Of a DNA stretch of 47,550 nucleotides, positions 28,462 through 37,202 are shown piece after piece; position 1 is the first letter of the stretch; each line of letters begins with the position of its first letter. The notes beneath the pieces are model-generated. The model did no database searches and was not told the DNA's origin. It saw only the letters and a program-made list of their open reading frames with translations. The position numbers and the translations under genes are program-made. This DNA comes from a virus, in the IMG/VR virus record IMGVR_UViG_3300021495_000009, positions 1 through 47,550 of that record; one strand, written 5' to 3'.

Positions 28462-30024
28462 TTGAGTGATTTAGAGGTGATTGAACTTAATTTTAACAGT
28501 AGAGGTTTAGCACCGTCTTTAAGAAAAATTTTTCAAAAAGACCCATTAATTTTTCCTGAGAAAGTTTTAGGAGTTACTCTTTGGGATAAGCAAAAAGAAA
28601 TTTTTAGAGCTATCTATGAGAATGAACGAGTTGCAGTGCCTGCATGTAATCATGCAGGCAAAACTCATACCGCTGCATGTCTAACCCTTGCATTTCTTTT
28701 TACATATTATCCTTCTAAAGTTATTACAACTTCAGCATTCAAAGAACAAGTTAAGGATGCATTATGGAGTGAAATCAGAACCAGAGTGAGATATTCAAGA
28801 ATACCGTTAATGGAAGAAAAGCATGTAACAACTATGGGAATAAATTTAGGCCCTGATTGGTATGCTGTGGGTTTAAGACCTCAAGACTCTTCTCAAGAGG
28901 CTTTCCAAGGAAGGCATAGCCCTAATATATTATTAATTCTGGACGAATCAAGTGGGGTAGGTGAGAATATTTGGGAATCAGCCGAAGGATTGATGACCTC
29001 TGCCAATTGTCATTGGCTTGCACTTGGCAACCCATTTGACCCATTATCCCCATTTGGAGAAGCCTGTAATAGCGATGAATGGGTAACCATTCATATCTCG
29101 GCTTATGATACACCTAATGTTAAGGCAGGAAGGAATATTTATCCTCGGTTAATGCCTTGGGATTGGCCTGAGAAAAAGAAAAAGCAGTGGGGTGAAGATA
29201 GTGCGAGATACCAAATTAGAGTTTTAGGCCGATTTCCTGAAAGAGAAGAAGAAAAGTTAATTCCTTATTCACTCGCAAAACAAGTCTTTGAAAGAAAATA
29301 TAATCGTTGCACTGATGAGACACTGGTAATTGGTCTTGACCCAGCAGGATTAGGAAAAGATAAAACAGTTTGGGTGTTAAGACAAGGCTCATCCATTGTT
29401 ACAATAAAATGGGTTTTAAATGCAACGGATGAGGCAATTGGAAGAAGAACTTTAGAATTAGCAGAGATTTATAGAAGTGCTAACAAACCAACGATTATTA
29501 ACATAGATGGTGGATGGGGCAAAGGGATATATGAATATCTCAGGAAACATGGTAATCCTGAAAAAGTAAAAATTAACTTGGTTTTTTTATCATCCAAACC
29601 AGAAAATGATGAAAATGAATATTATAATTTGAGAACTCAAGTTGGTTTTAGATTGAAAGAGGCTATAGAAAGAGGATTATGTTTATCTCCATCAGCTAGA
29701 ATAGTAAAGGATGCTTGGCTATCTGATATAACTGCTATAAAAGTCATTGAAGACCCCAGAACTGGAAAAAGAAAATTAGAGAATAAAAGAAAGCTGAAGA
29801 AGCGGTTGAAGCGTTCTCCCGATTTTTTAGATGCTACATTACTTAGCTTTGTTTCAAGTTATAGAACTCCTCCTGCTATGGTAACGGTCTCGGAATTTCA
29901 ATATAAAGAAGCAAACAAAGAAATGATTGATAACTCTATGTTTCCATCTATGATGCACCAATTCAAGATTAAAAGAAGAAATCCAATATTCTTTTTCAGA
30001 AATAACATCAGGAGGTTCTCATGA
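28462..30024 (+). CDS. Terminase large subunit (TerL)
   Basis: The motor that packages DNA. Walker A is ACNHAGKT at residues 61-68; Walker B LLILDE has D161-E162. The RNase-H-like nuclease domain has VIGLDPAGLGKD (D293), NIDGGWGKG (D349) and DFLDATLLSF (D457). Length 520 is typical. The start is TTG 28462 after GATAGGG. The N-terminal acidic DE adjoins SSGVGENIWES. It is followed by a coiled-coil membrane protein and then the portal, an unusual insertion. Confidence 0.95.
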   Translation: MSDLEVIELNFNSRGLAPSLRKIFQKDPLIFPEKVLGVTLWDKQKEIFRAIYENERVAVPACNHAGKTHTAACLTLAFLFTYYPSKVITTSAFKEQVKDALWSEIRTRVRYSRIPLMEEKHVTTMGINLGPDWYAVGLRPQDSSQEAFQGRHSPNILLILDESSGVGENIWESAEGLMTSANCHWLALGNPFDPLSPFGEACNSDEWVTIHISAYDTPNVKAGRNIYPRLMPWDWPEKKKKQWGEDSARYQIRVLGRFPEREEEKLIPYSLAKQVFERKYNRCTDETLVIGLDPAGLGKDKTVWVLRQGSSIVTIKWVLNATDEAIGRRTLELAEIYRSANKPTIINIDGGWGKGIYEYLRKHGNPEKVKINLVFLSSKPENDENEYYNLRTQVGFRLKEAIERGLCLSPSARIVKDAWLSDITAIKVIEDPRTGKRKLENKRKLKKRLKRSPDFLDATLLSFVSSYRTPPAMVTVSEFQYKEANKEMIDNSMFPSMMHQFKIKRRNPIFFFRNNIRRFS

Positions 30025-30320
30025 ATAGTGATGATAGGTTATTGAAGATAGTAAAAGAAATGTTAAAAGAGACCATTCAAACTCATGTAGGATATATTCG
30101 TAAGGATTTAGAACGGTTTGATGGTAATTTCAAGATTTTATTTAAAAAGCATGATGATACCTTACAGCAAATTGCAAAGCTTAATGCTACAAAGAATAAT
30201 CACGAGCAAAGAATTGGCAAACTTGAGAAAAAAAATCGGATTAATACTGTTATTTCAGGCTTATTTGGCTTTTTGGGAGGAGTATTTTGGCAAGCCTCAG
30301 AAAAGTTTTGGGGTAAATAA
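30021..30320 (+). CDS. Coiled-coil membrane protein between terminase and portal
   Basis: Residues 1-70 form a charged coiled coil (KHDDTLQQIAKLNATKNNHE), then a single membrane helix (VISGLFGFLGGVFWQ) at 75-90. The layout is like XhlA-type or holin-associated proteins. It overlaps the TerL stop by ATGA. Lysis genes are not usually here, so the role may instead be in packaging or membrane tethering of the packaging motor. Confidence 0.7.
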   Translation: MNSDDRLLKIVKEMLKETIQTHVGYIRKDLERFDGNFKILFKKHDDTLQQIAKLNATKNNHEQRIGKLEKKNRINTVISGLFGFLGGVFWQASEKFWGK

Positions 30321-30337
30321 AATTTAAGGAGGAAGAT

Positions 30338-30562
30338 ATGAAAAGGGCTTACACTGAAATGAGCCAAGAGGCATTTAAAGAAATTTTAGGAGATGCTTTA
30401 CCTGAAGATGCACAGATTTACGGCTTTGAAATAACACCTAATACAGCAAGCATTCGTATTTATTTTTACTCAAATGAAGCTCCTGATATGCCTGAGACTA
30501 CTATGGCAGCCTTTTATTATCCAGTTACAGAAGAAGAGCCTAAGAAACAACGGAGGAGATAA
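30338..30562 (+). CDS. Small hypothetical protein (74 aa)
   Basis: MSQEAFKEILGDALPEDAQI..., a beta-rich centre (NTASIRIYFYSN) and a basic end KKQRRR. RBS AAGGAGGAAG precedes the ATG. No family recognised. Located between terminase and portal. Confidence 0.65.
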   Translation: MKRAYTEMSQEAFKEILGDALPEDAQIYGFEITPNTASIRIYFYSNEAPDMPETTMAAFYYPVTEEEPKKQRRR

Positions 30563-30565
30563 TAA

Positions 30566-31873
30566 TTGCCATATTTTATCAAAAAACCAAGTCCTAAGCC
30601 TGCAAGATTTTTTGAAGCTACTAAGCTTTCTTTGCCAGGTGGTGAAGAAACAAAAGAAGAAGATTGGGCTGGGTGGAGAAAAATCTCTGGTATAGGATTG
30701 TTAAGAGAGTTACGCACCGATGTATTCGTTAAGATGAGTCGTTTAGCCAAATGGCTTTATGACTCAAACCCCTTAGCCAAAAGGATAATTGAATACATCA
30801 AGAACTTTGTGGTAGGAGAAGGAATTTATTTTGAAACCACCGATAAACGAGTTCAAGAAGTATTAAATGCGTTCTGGTTTGATGATGTAAATAATTGGCC
30901 TCTTAAACAGCACGATAGAATTTTAGAGTTATGTCTTTATGGTGAGTGTATTTGGCCTGTTACAGTAAATCCTGCTAATGGTCATATAAGATTAGGATAT
31001 ATTGACCCTTTGGAAGTTAAAAAGGTTGTGCCTCATGAAGAAAATTGTTTGATTTTGGATAAGATTATTTTATATGCTCCTCTCAATAAGAAAAACGGTA
31101 AAAAAAGAGAACTCAAGATAATTCGTAGAGATGAAAACCCAAATAGCGATACCTATGGATACCTAACAGGTGAAACCTTTTTCTTTGCCATTAACAAAGT
31201 TTCAAATGCGACAAGAGGTGCAAGTGATTTGCTACCCTTGATAGATTGGATTGACTCTTATGACCAGTTCTTATTCACAAGACTTGAAAGACAAATGAAT
31301 ATCAATAATTTTTGTTGGGATGTAACCCTAGAGGGTGCAGATAAACATGAAATAGAACAATTCCTTGATAATTTACCACCTCCTTCGCCTGGGACAATTA
31401 GAGCACATAACGAGAAAGTTAAATGGGATGTAGTTGCTCCTAAGCTTGAAGCAAGAGATGCAAATCAAGAAAGCCGTTTGATAAGAAATCATATTCTAAG
31501 TGGTGCGGGGTTTCCACCTTATTATTTTGCAGATACAGAAGGAGTAAGGGCGGTTGCTTATGAGCAAGCTTTCCCTACTGAGAAGATGCTTATTACCAGA
31601 CAGAAATATTTTAAAGCAATGATTGAATATGTATTCAATTTTGTGATAGACCAAGCAATTCTTCATAAAAGATTACCAAGGAATGTTAATCGTAAGTTTG
31701 AAATAATCTTTCCTGAAATCTCATTAAGAGATATAGAACGGTTGAGTAGAGCATTTAAGAATATCACTTTATCGATAGAGCATTTAAAGCAGAATAATTT
31801 AATTTCAGATGAAGAAGCTAAAAAGATTATTAGAAATCTCCTTAGTCAGATGGGCGTGGATTTAGAGAGATGA
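30566..31873 (+). CDS. Phage portal protein
   Basis: Portal signatures: SNPLAKRIIEYIKNFVVGEG (typical start of portal helices), RILELCLYGECIWPV, IRLGYIDPLEV, NATRGASDLLPLIDWIDSY and VAYEQAFPTEKMLITRQ. The portal ring is the DNA gate at one capsid vertex and the terminase docking site. Length 435 is usual. The start is TTG 30566 after CGGAGGAG. It overlaps the next gene by ATGA. Confidence 0.93.
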   Translation: MPYFIKKPSPKPARFFEATKLSLPGGEETKEEDWAGWRKISGIGLLRELRTDVFVKMSRLAKWLYDSNPLAKRIIEYIKNFVVGEGIYFETTDKRVQEVLNAFWFDDVNNWPLKQHDRILELCLYGECIWPVTVNPANGHIRLGYIDPLEVKKVVPHEENCLILDKIILYAPLNKKNGKKRELKIIRRDENPNSDTYGYLTGETFFFAINKVSNATRGASDLLPLIDWIDSYDQFLFTRLERQMNINNFCWDVTLEGADKHEIEQFLDNLPPPSPGTIRAHNEKVKWDVVAPKLEARDANQESRLIRNHILSGAGFPPYYFADTEGVRAVAYEQAFPTEKMLITRQKYFKAMIEYVFNFVIDQAILHKRLPRNVNRKFEIIFPEISLRDIERLSRAFKNITLSIEHLKQNNLISDEEAKKIIRNLLSQMGVDLER

Positions 31874-34800
31874 TGCGTATAACTGAACTTCATTTAGAGC
31901 AATTTAAAAAAGAAGGGGTTGATTATGACATTAAACATGCCAAAACTAGATGGAAAGAGTTGCTGTCTGATTTGCGTTTTTTAGGCAATAGTGGATACCC
32001 AAAATTAGTTAGAGGCGAGAAATGGTCAAACTGGGATATGGATGACCTTCTCAGTTATTTTGGTGCTATTGTTGATGCCCTTCGTTCTGTTTATTTCCCC
32101 TTGATACCTCCCTCTAAAGATGACCCAAGATATAATACAAGCTACTGGAAGGCTTATCGTAAGGCTGAAGAGAAAGGTTATATCAAATCTAAGCCACCTA
32201 AACCAGAAGAAGTATCTGAATGGGATAAAAAACGCAAAGATATAATCAAGACATCTTTAGAAGAAGCTAAAAGAAAGATAGATGGCCTTTATTTAACTTA
32301 TCCACATGGAGAGTTATTTTGGACAAAAGAGAAAACTTTGTTAGTGAAGACTAGAAAATTTGACTTATCTAAGCCTCATTACCTTATTGATGATGGTCTT
32401 TGTTATGGAATTATCTCATTCAAAGAACCCAAAAAAATTACCAAAAAGCAGTTCTTTACAGAGGATTTAAAGAAAAAACATCGCATCCTAGATACAGAAG
32501 CTTGGCAGTGGTGGAGAATGTCAAGAGACAATGCAGTTGAGCCTGAACTTTGGGCTTATGAGGTTAAAAAATTTGAACCGTTTGAAATACCTGAAAGAAT
32601 AAAAATACCAAAAGGCATACAGGTTATAATTGATGCAGATAATATTGAATTTGTGGGAAAGGATGAAGAACAACCTGCAAGGATTGATTGGCCTACAATG
32701 ACTACCAAAGAAGCAAGGACTGATTACATTAAATTCTATGGCACTAAGGGATATATAGAAGAAGAGAACGATGAACATAAATACCATACCTGTATTTTGT
32801 TATCTTTAAATGACACAAATATCTTATTGGATTATGGTGAGAGGCATCCTGAAGAAATAAAAGAAAGAATAGATGTGGTATTGAATTCGCATCGGCACAT
32901 TGACCACATCTGTCCTGAAATATCAAACTTTGTTTGTCCTTTATATATATCAAAAGAAACTTTAAACAGAGTAGATTTCTCTTTGCCTGAAGATGCAAGA
33001 ATTTATGAAGCCAGAAAAGCATTTAGTATTGGTAATATAAAAATTATTACTTATCCAGTTTATCACTCCATCCGTGCTCCTATGCATATTTTCAAGATTG
33101 AGACAGATGACCTTGCAATTGGAGTAATGACTGATTTTTTGGCCTTTGAAGAAGTAGAAGATGAAGAATTTTTCTATCCAAATCTAGACATAGTCATAAT
33201 AGACGGTAGTAGCATTACAAAAGATTTAAGAAGATGGAAGGAAGACCATAACTTAATATTTGGTCATAAAAGCGTAATTCACCAAATTGAGAGAATTAGA
33301 GATAGATGTGAAAAAAATCCAATAATAATCCTCACTCATATTGGGCGTGAAGGCATAGAGTGGGGAGACTTACAAATATTACAATATTTACATGAAAGAT
33401 TTGCTGGAATGCACATATATATTGCCAAGGATGGAAGTGTATTTGATTTAAAAACAAGGCGGTTTACTGAGGCATTCAAAGGTGAGCAAATCTGTAAAGA
33501 CATAGTTGCAAACTTGCCTTCTTTTACATGGATACCTGAATTTACAAGCATTACAGGCTCTACTTTATTTACAAAAGACCATGCACCAAGAGACTTGGAT
33601 GTAATGTGCAAAGCGGAGGAGATAAATGGGAAATGGTATATACCTGTGGATACATCATTATTGCTTAAATTGCAACGAGCCTATCAATATGCAACAAAGA
33701 AAGTCTTAGGCAAGGCAATCAAGCCTGAGTTCCCACCTCCAAGCTCTGCGGGCCCAAATTGGGCTTCCATTCCTGCTTATGATTTAAAACTTGTGCCTAG
33801 AAAAAACCCAGAAGTAAGAAGGACAGGAGAAGAAGAGTTTGAAGAAAAGGTTTATGGAGTGGATTTTAAGGAGAAGCTAAGGTTACGCACCAAATCCAAA
33901 GATATTGAAAAAATGGCTCAGCAATCCCTAGAAGAGGATAAAGTCAAACCTCTTCGCTTTTTCATGCCTCTTAAGCCTATAAGAGTTCAAGGAAAGCATG
34001 GAGAAAGAAATACACCAGAAAGGCTAATAGAGTTATTTGAGCCTGAACATTATCCAGTTTATAACTCGGTAAAAAGGGATGGCTTCAGAACCATTCTAAT
34101 GCGAGATGGAGATAAAGTTGTAATTTATTCAGAAGATGGCAATGATATAACAAAACAGTTACCTACAATTGTTGATGCAGTTAAAAAACTTAAAGCAAAA
34201 TCAGTTGTTTTAGATGCTGAATGTGAGTTATGGGAAGATGGATACCATCATCCAAGAGAAGCAGCCATTGCTAAAATTCATTCTAAGGCAATAGATGATA
34301 AGGATTTAATTGCCAATTTATTTGATTGTGTGTATTTAAATGGTGAAGATTTACATAAAGAACCATTTGAAAAGAGATGGAAAGCATTAAATTCTCTTGG
34401 CATTAAATATTCAAAAGAAACTAATTTAAACCCAGAAGAAAAACTTAATATTATTCCCCATATCTTATGTAAAACTCCAAAAGAATTGCTTAGAGAAACA
34501 GAACGCATGAGAAAGGTTAGATCAAGTGAAGGCTGTGTAGCTATTGCCCACAATGCAACTTATCCATTGGATGGCAAACCAGATGACAATTCATTTTGTA
34601 AGTTTCACAATAATGTAGTTATAAGGGGAATAGTAATTGAACCTGTGCAAACAAAAGTAAGCACGGTATATAATTTATCCTTTGGCTGTTTAGCAGGCAA
34701 GCATGAAATCCTAAAGAAAGACCAGACAGAAGTAGGTCCTTATGAAAAAGTTTTAACCATAGGAAGCACTTTTGCTGCACCTTATGTAAAACGAGGTAGT

Positions 34801-36903
34801 GTAATTGAGGTTGAATGTGAAACAATTAACCATATTATACATGAAGATATTGAAGGTAATCCAGTAGAAATTACAGCTTGGGCACCTAGATTTATGCGGG
34901 TAGTGCCAGGTGCTAAGCCAGATAGCATAGATGATATTCTTAGAAAGGCTAGAAAAGAAAATCATGTTTTGCAAGAGAAAATAATCAAATCAGATGGCAC
35001 AGTAATATATAAAGAAGCAAGAAAAGAGCTTTATTGCTTTCTTACAGAAGAACCTACATTAACAAGCAAAATTAGTGATAGATTTGGTGCAGCTAAGTAT
35101 GCCATATTTTTTGAGCCTGCTACTTATCATTTTGAGGCAATAGATTTATCCAATTTTGTAACAGGGATTGAAATTACAAATTTAATAAAGGAACGCAAAG
35201 CTACAGAAGTTATTACAAATCAGATAGGAAGATTTAGCAGAGAAGCATTGAACAAAGCTGGAATTAAGATTATTTTTGCTCAAGGAAAGGTTGAAGATTA
35301 TTTGAATAAAAAACTAGGTGAAAGTCCACTTTTAAAAGAAGCTATATTAAGAGAGCAAGACCCGTATATGCAGTATTTTGACGAAGATAAAGAGCATAAA
35401 TTTTGTGCCCATCACCACTACAGGTGTGCTTTAAAAGAAGTTTTAAAAGAAATAGGCAGAGAAGATTTATGGCCTAAAGAAGAACCAAGCCCAGAAGAAT
35501 GGGCTAAATTATGGCCTAAGTGGTGGCCTGAAATAAGAAAGGTATTGGAAGAATATTATGATGCACATCCCAATTTTGAGCATTCACCTAGCGTTCATTG
35601 TGATTTACGCATGGAGACTGATACCAAAGGAGTTTTAATTGGTTTTACTCTTAATGACCAAATTAAAGACCGTCCACAATTTTTTCCTTTGAGATTGAGA
35701 AAATCTGAAGGTAAATATAGTGCAGAGGAATATGATGATGACCCTGAAAATTGGAAAATAAACTATAATACTGGTGAATTTGCTAAAAGAGTTAAAAAGG
35801 GAGGAGCTAAAGCCCCTGTTTCATTGATAAGTGAACGCAAAAGTTCAGAACCTAGTAGTTGGTTAACTTATGAGGGCTTTCAATCTCCGAGAAATGTGGC
35901 TGCTACAAGATATGGCTATGCTGTATTGCATTTAATAAGAAAATTAGGCGTTGTTGAGACGGGTTATCAGAGTTCCTATTTCCATGAACTATTCTTACAT
36001 TTCCCTAAAGATGGCAATAAACCTCCATTTTATTGGAGATTGATGTTTAGATATTTAAAGCGTCCTTTTAAGGAAGCAATTGAAAGGCAAGATTATGAAA
36101 CATTATCAGAGTGTGTATATCTTGAAGATGGTGAGGCTTTAGAAGAAGGAATTTATTTAGAAGCAGAAAGAATTATACCCGTTTCAGAAGAAGGATGGGG
36201 CAAATTAGAAACAGGCTGGTTATGTATATATGGTGTTGATAAAACTCCTTACATTATTTCAGACCGTGCAGTTAAATTGAAACGCATGTGCCCTTATCCT
36301 TACAGTGCTTTACCCAGACATATTAAAAAGCAAATACCACCTGAGTTTCATTATTGGAAAGAAAAAGACATGAAGAAACGGATTGAGATAAGGGATGCCT
36401 TGGTTAAAGCTATCAAAGAGAAGAAAGTTATTCTAAAAGAAAGCATAGTAAGAGATTATATTCTCCAAATACATTACAGTGAGCCAGCCGAATTAATCAA
36501 GCGTCGTAGCCCAGCTCACAAACATTACGACCTCCGCATTGATGGAGACCTAAAAAAGAAAACAGGCCATATATTTCATGCAGTTTTAGAACTTAATCCT
36601 TTAGAAGTTGACTCCACCTCTGCATATTTAAAGAAATGTAAAGGAGATGAAGGCGGAGTGAATTGGATGGAGGTTGGGAAAAATAAGACAGTTAAGTTTA
36701 CTAAAGGATATGGAACATTTGAAAAGAATGAGCCTGGATATGTTAAAGCATTGGATTGGGGTAGAGTATTAGTTTTGGAAGACTCACCTTTATTTAAAAA
36801 GTTTCAATTTAAAGGTAAACAATTAAAAGGAATTTGGATAATGCACAGAAGTAGCCCTGAAACTGATATTTGGATTTTTGAGAGGTCAAAGGACATTGGT
36901 TAA
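31870..36903 (+). CDS. Giant multidomain MBL-nucleotidyltransferase-ligase-NifX-phosphoesterase protein (1677 aa)
   Basis: Domain order by motif: residues 1-135 helical; about 138-255 PUA/ASCH-like (LYLTYPHGELF, AYEVKKFEPFEIP); 290-535 metallo-beta-lactamase fold with H341, H343, D345, H346, H399, D422 and H490 all present; 555-620 Pol-beta-type NTase (TGS at 562-564, D575-L-D577); 700-915 ATP-dependent DNA ligase adenylation domain (K735 in VKRDGFR, SEDGNDIT 754-761, LDAECEL, EGCVAIA, K911), then an OB fold to about 1020; 1050-1155 NifX/Nitro_FeMo-Co-like (CFLTEEPTLTSKISDRFG); PE-like HCDLR at 1243-1247 and HYDLRI at 1552-1557. Probably end-processing and joining of DNA. Its place between portal and capsid suggests virion incorporation. 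No Ku gene is present. Confidence 0.85.
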   Translation: MMRITELHLEQFKKEGVDYDIKHAKTRWKELLSDLRFLGNSGYPKLVRGEKWSNWDMDDLLSYFGAIVDALRSVYFPLIPPSKDDPRYNTSYWKAYRKAEEKGYIKSKPPKPEEVSEWDKKRKDIIKTSLEEAKRKIDGLYLTYPHGELFWTKEKTLLVKTRKFDLSKPHYLIDDGLCYGIISFKEPKKITKKQFFTEDLKKKHRILDTEAWQWWRMSRDNAVEPELWAYEVKKFEPFEIPERIKIPKGIQVIIDADNIEFVGKDEEQPARIDWPTMTTKEARTDYIKFYGTKGYIEEENDEHKYHTCILLSLNDTNILLDYGERHPEEIKERIDVVLNSHRHIDHICPEISNFVCPLYISKETLNRVDFSLPEDARIYEARKAFSIGNIKIITYPVYHSIRAPMHIFKIETDDLAIGVMTDFLAFEEVEDEEFFYPNLDIVIIDGSSITKDLRRWKEDHNLIFGHKSVIHQIERIRDRCEKNPIIILTHIGREGIEWGDLQILQYLHERFAGMHIYIAKDGSVFDLKTRRFTEAFKGEQICKDIVANLPSFTWIPEFTSITGSTLFTKDHAPRDLDVMCKAEEINGKWYIPVDTSLLLKLQRAYQYATKKVLGKAIKPEFPPPSSAGPNWASIPAYDLKLVPRKNPEVRRTGEEEFEEKVYGVDFKEKLRLRTKSKDIEKMAQQSLEEDKVKPLRFFMPLKPIRVQGKHGERNTPERLIELFEPEHYPVYNSVKRDGFRTILMRDGDKVVIYSEDGNDITKQLPTIVDAVKKLKAKSVVLDAECELWEDGYHHPREAAIAKIHSKAIDDKDLIANLFDCVYLNGEDLHKEPFEKRWKALNSLGIKYSKETNLNPEEKLNIIPHILCKTPKELLRETERMRKVRSSEGCVAIAHNATYPLDGKPDDNSFCKFHNNVVIRGIVIEPVQTKVSTVYNLSFGCLAGKHEILKKDQTEVGPYEKVLTIGSTFAAPYVKRGSVIEVECETINHIIHEDIEGNPVEITAWAPRFMRVVPGAKPDSIDDILRKARKENHVLQEKIIKSDGTVIYKEARKELYCFLTEEPTLTSKISDRFGAAKYAIFFEPATYHFEAIDLSNFVTGIEITNLIKERKATEVITNQIGRFSREALNKAGIKIIFAQGKVEDYLNKKLGESPLLKEAILREQDPYMQYFDEDKEHKFCAHHHYRCALKEVLKEIGREDLWPKEEPSPEEWAKLWPKWWPEIRKVLEEYYDAHPNFEHSPSVHCDLRMETDTKGVLIGFTLNDQIKDRPQFFPLRLRKSEGKYSAEEYDDDPENWKINYNTGEFAKRVKKGGAKAPVSLISERKSSEPSSWLTYEGFQSPRNVAATRYGYAVLHLIRKLGVVETGYQSSYFHELFLHFPKDGNKPPFYWRLMFRYLKRPFKEAIERQDYETLSECVYLEDGEALEEGIYLEAERIIPVSEEGWGKLETGWLCIYGVDKTPYIISDRAVKLKRMCPYPYSALPRHIKKQIPPEFHYWKEKDMKKRIEIRDALVKAIKEKKVILKESIVRDYILQIHYSEPAELIKRRSPAHKHYDLRIDGDLKKKTGHIFHAVLELNPLEVDSTSAYLKKCKGDEGGVNWMEVGKNKTVKFTKGYGTFEKNEPGYVKALDWGRVLVLEDSPLFKKFQFKGKQLKGIWIMHRSSPETDIWIFERSKDIG

Positions 36904-37105
36904 GTTTAATTTTAAAAGATTTAAATGTCCAAAGGATAAGCACTTTTTACTTGCTGAAGATATTAAGGATGGTGCAATAGAAGTATATTGTAAATACTGT
37001 AAGACTACATACCGTATGGCTTTTAAAGAGGGTAAACTTATAAGCTTAAGTGAAATTCAACAAAAGAAAGTTGAGTGTCTTGACAAAATTAGAAATAAGG
37101 TTTAA
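36896..37105 (+). CDS. Com-like zinc-ribbon protein
   Basis: FKCPKDKHFLLAED then VYCKYCKTTYRMAF resembles Mu Com, a zinc-binding translational regulator of mom, though the first knuckle has only one Cys. TTG 36896 after AAAGGA is chosen; TTG 36878 in the same frame is possible. It overlaps the end of the giant gene by 8 bases, so the two are coupled. A role in RNA binding near the capsid gene leader is an attractive inference. Confidence 0.55.
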   Translation: MVKFNFKRFKCPKDKHFLLAEDIKDGAIEVYCKYCKTTYRMAFKEGKLISLSEIQQKKVECLDKIRNKV

Positions 37106-37124
37106 AATATAAAAAACTAGAAAA

Positions 37125-37202
37125 CTGCCTCTCATAAGAGAGCAGAGAATCACTTGGGATTAAAGGCTCAGTAAGCAGGAGAGAGGCAAGCTTGCTGGGC
37201 TT
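37125..37202 (+). promoter_or_regulatory. Structured translational leader of the capsid gene
   Basis: A 13-bp stem (arms 37164-37176 and 37190-37202, including three G-U) ends immediately before ATG 37203 and displays the SD AGGAGAGAGG in its loop (37177-37189). A second hairpin (37125-37133 with 37138-37145) carries GCCTCTC, which could instead pair with GAGAGGC of the SD loop (37181-37187). This gives two exclusive structures, as expected for translational control. Confidence 0.55.

Noticed and set aside
32521-34974. Minus-strand frames inside the giant gene
   Set aside because: Antisense shadows with no RBS and odd Cys/His/Phe composition.
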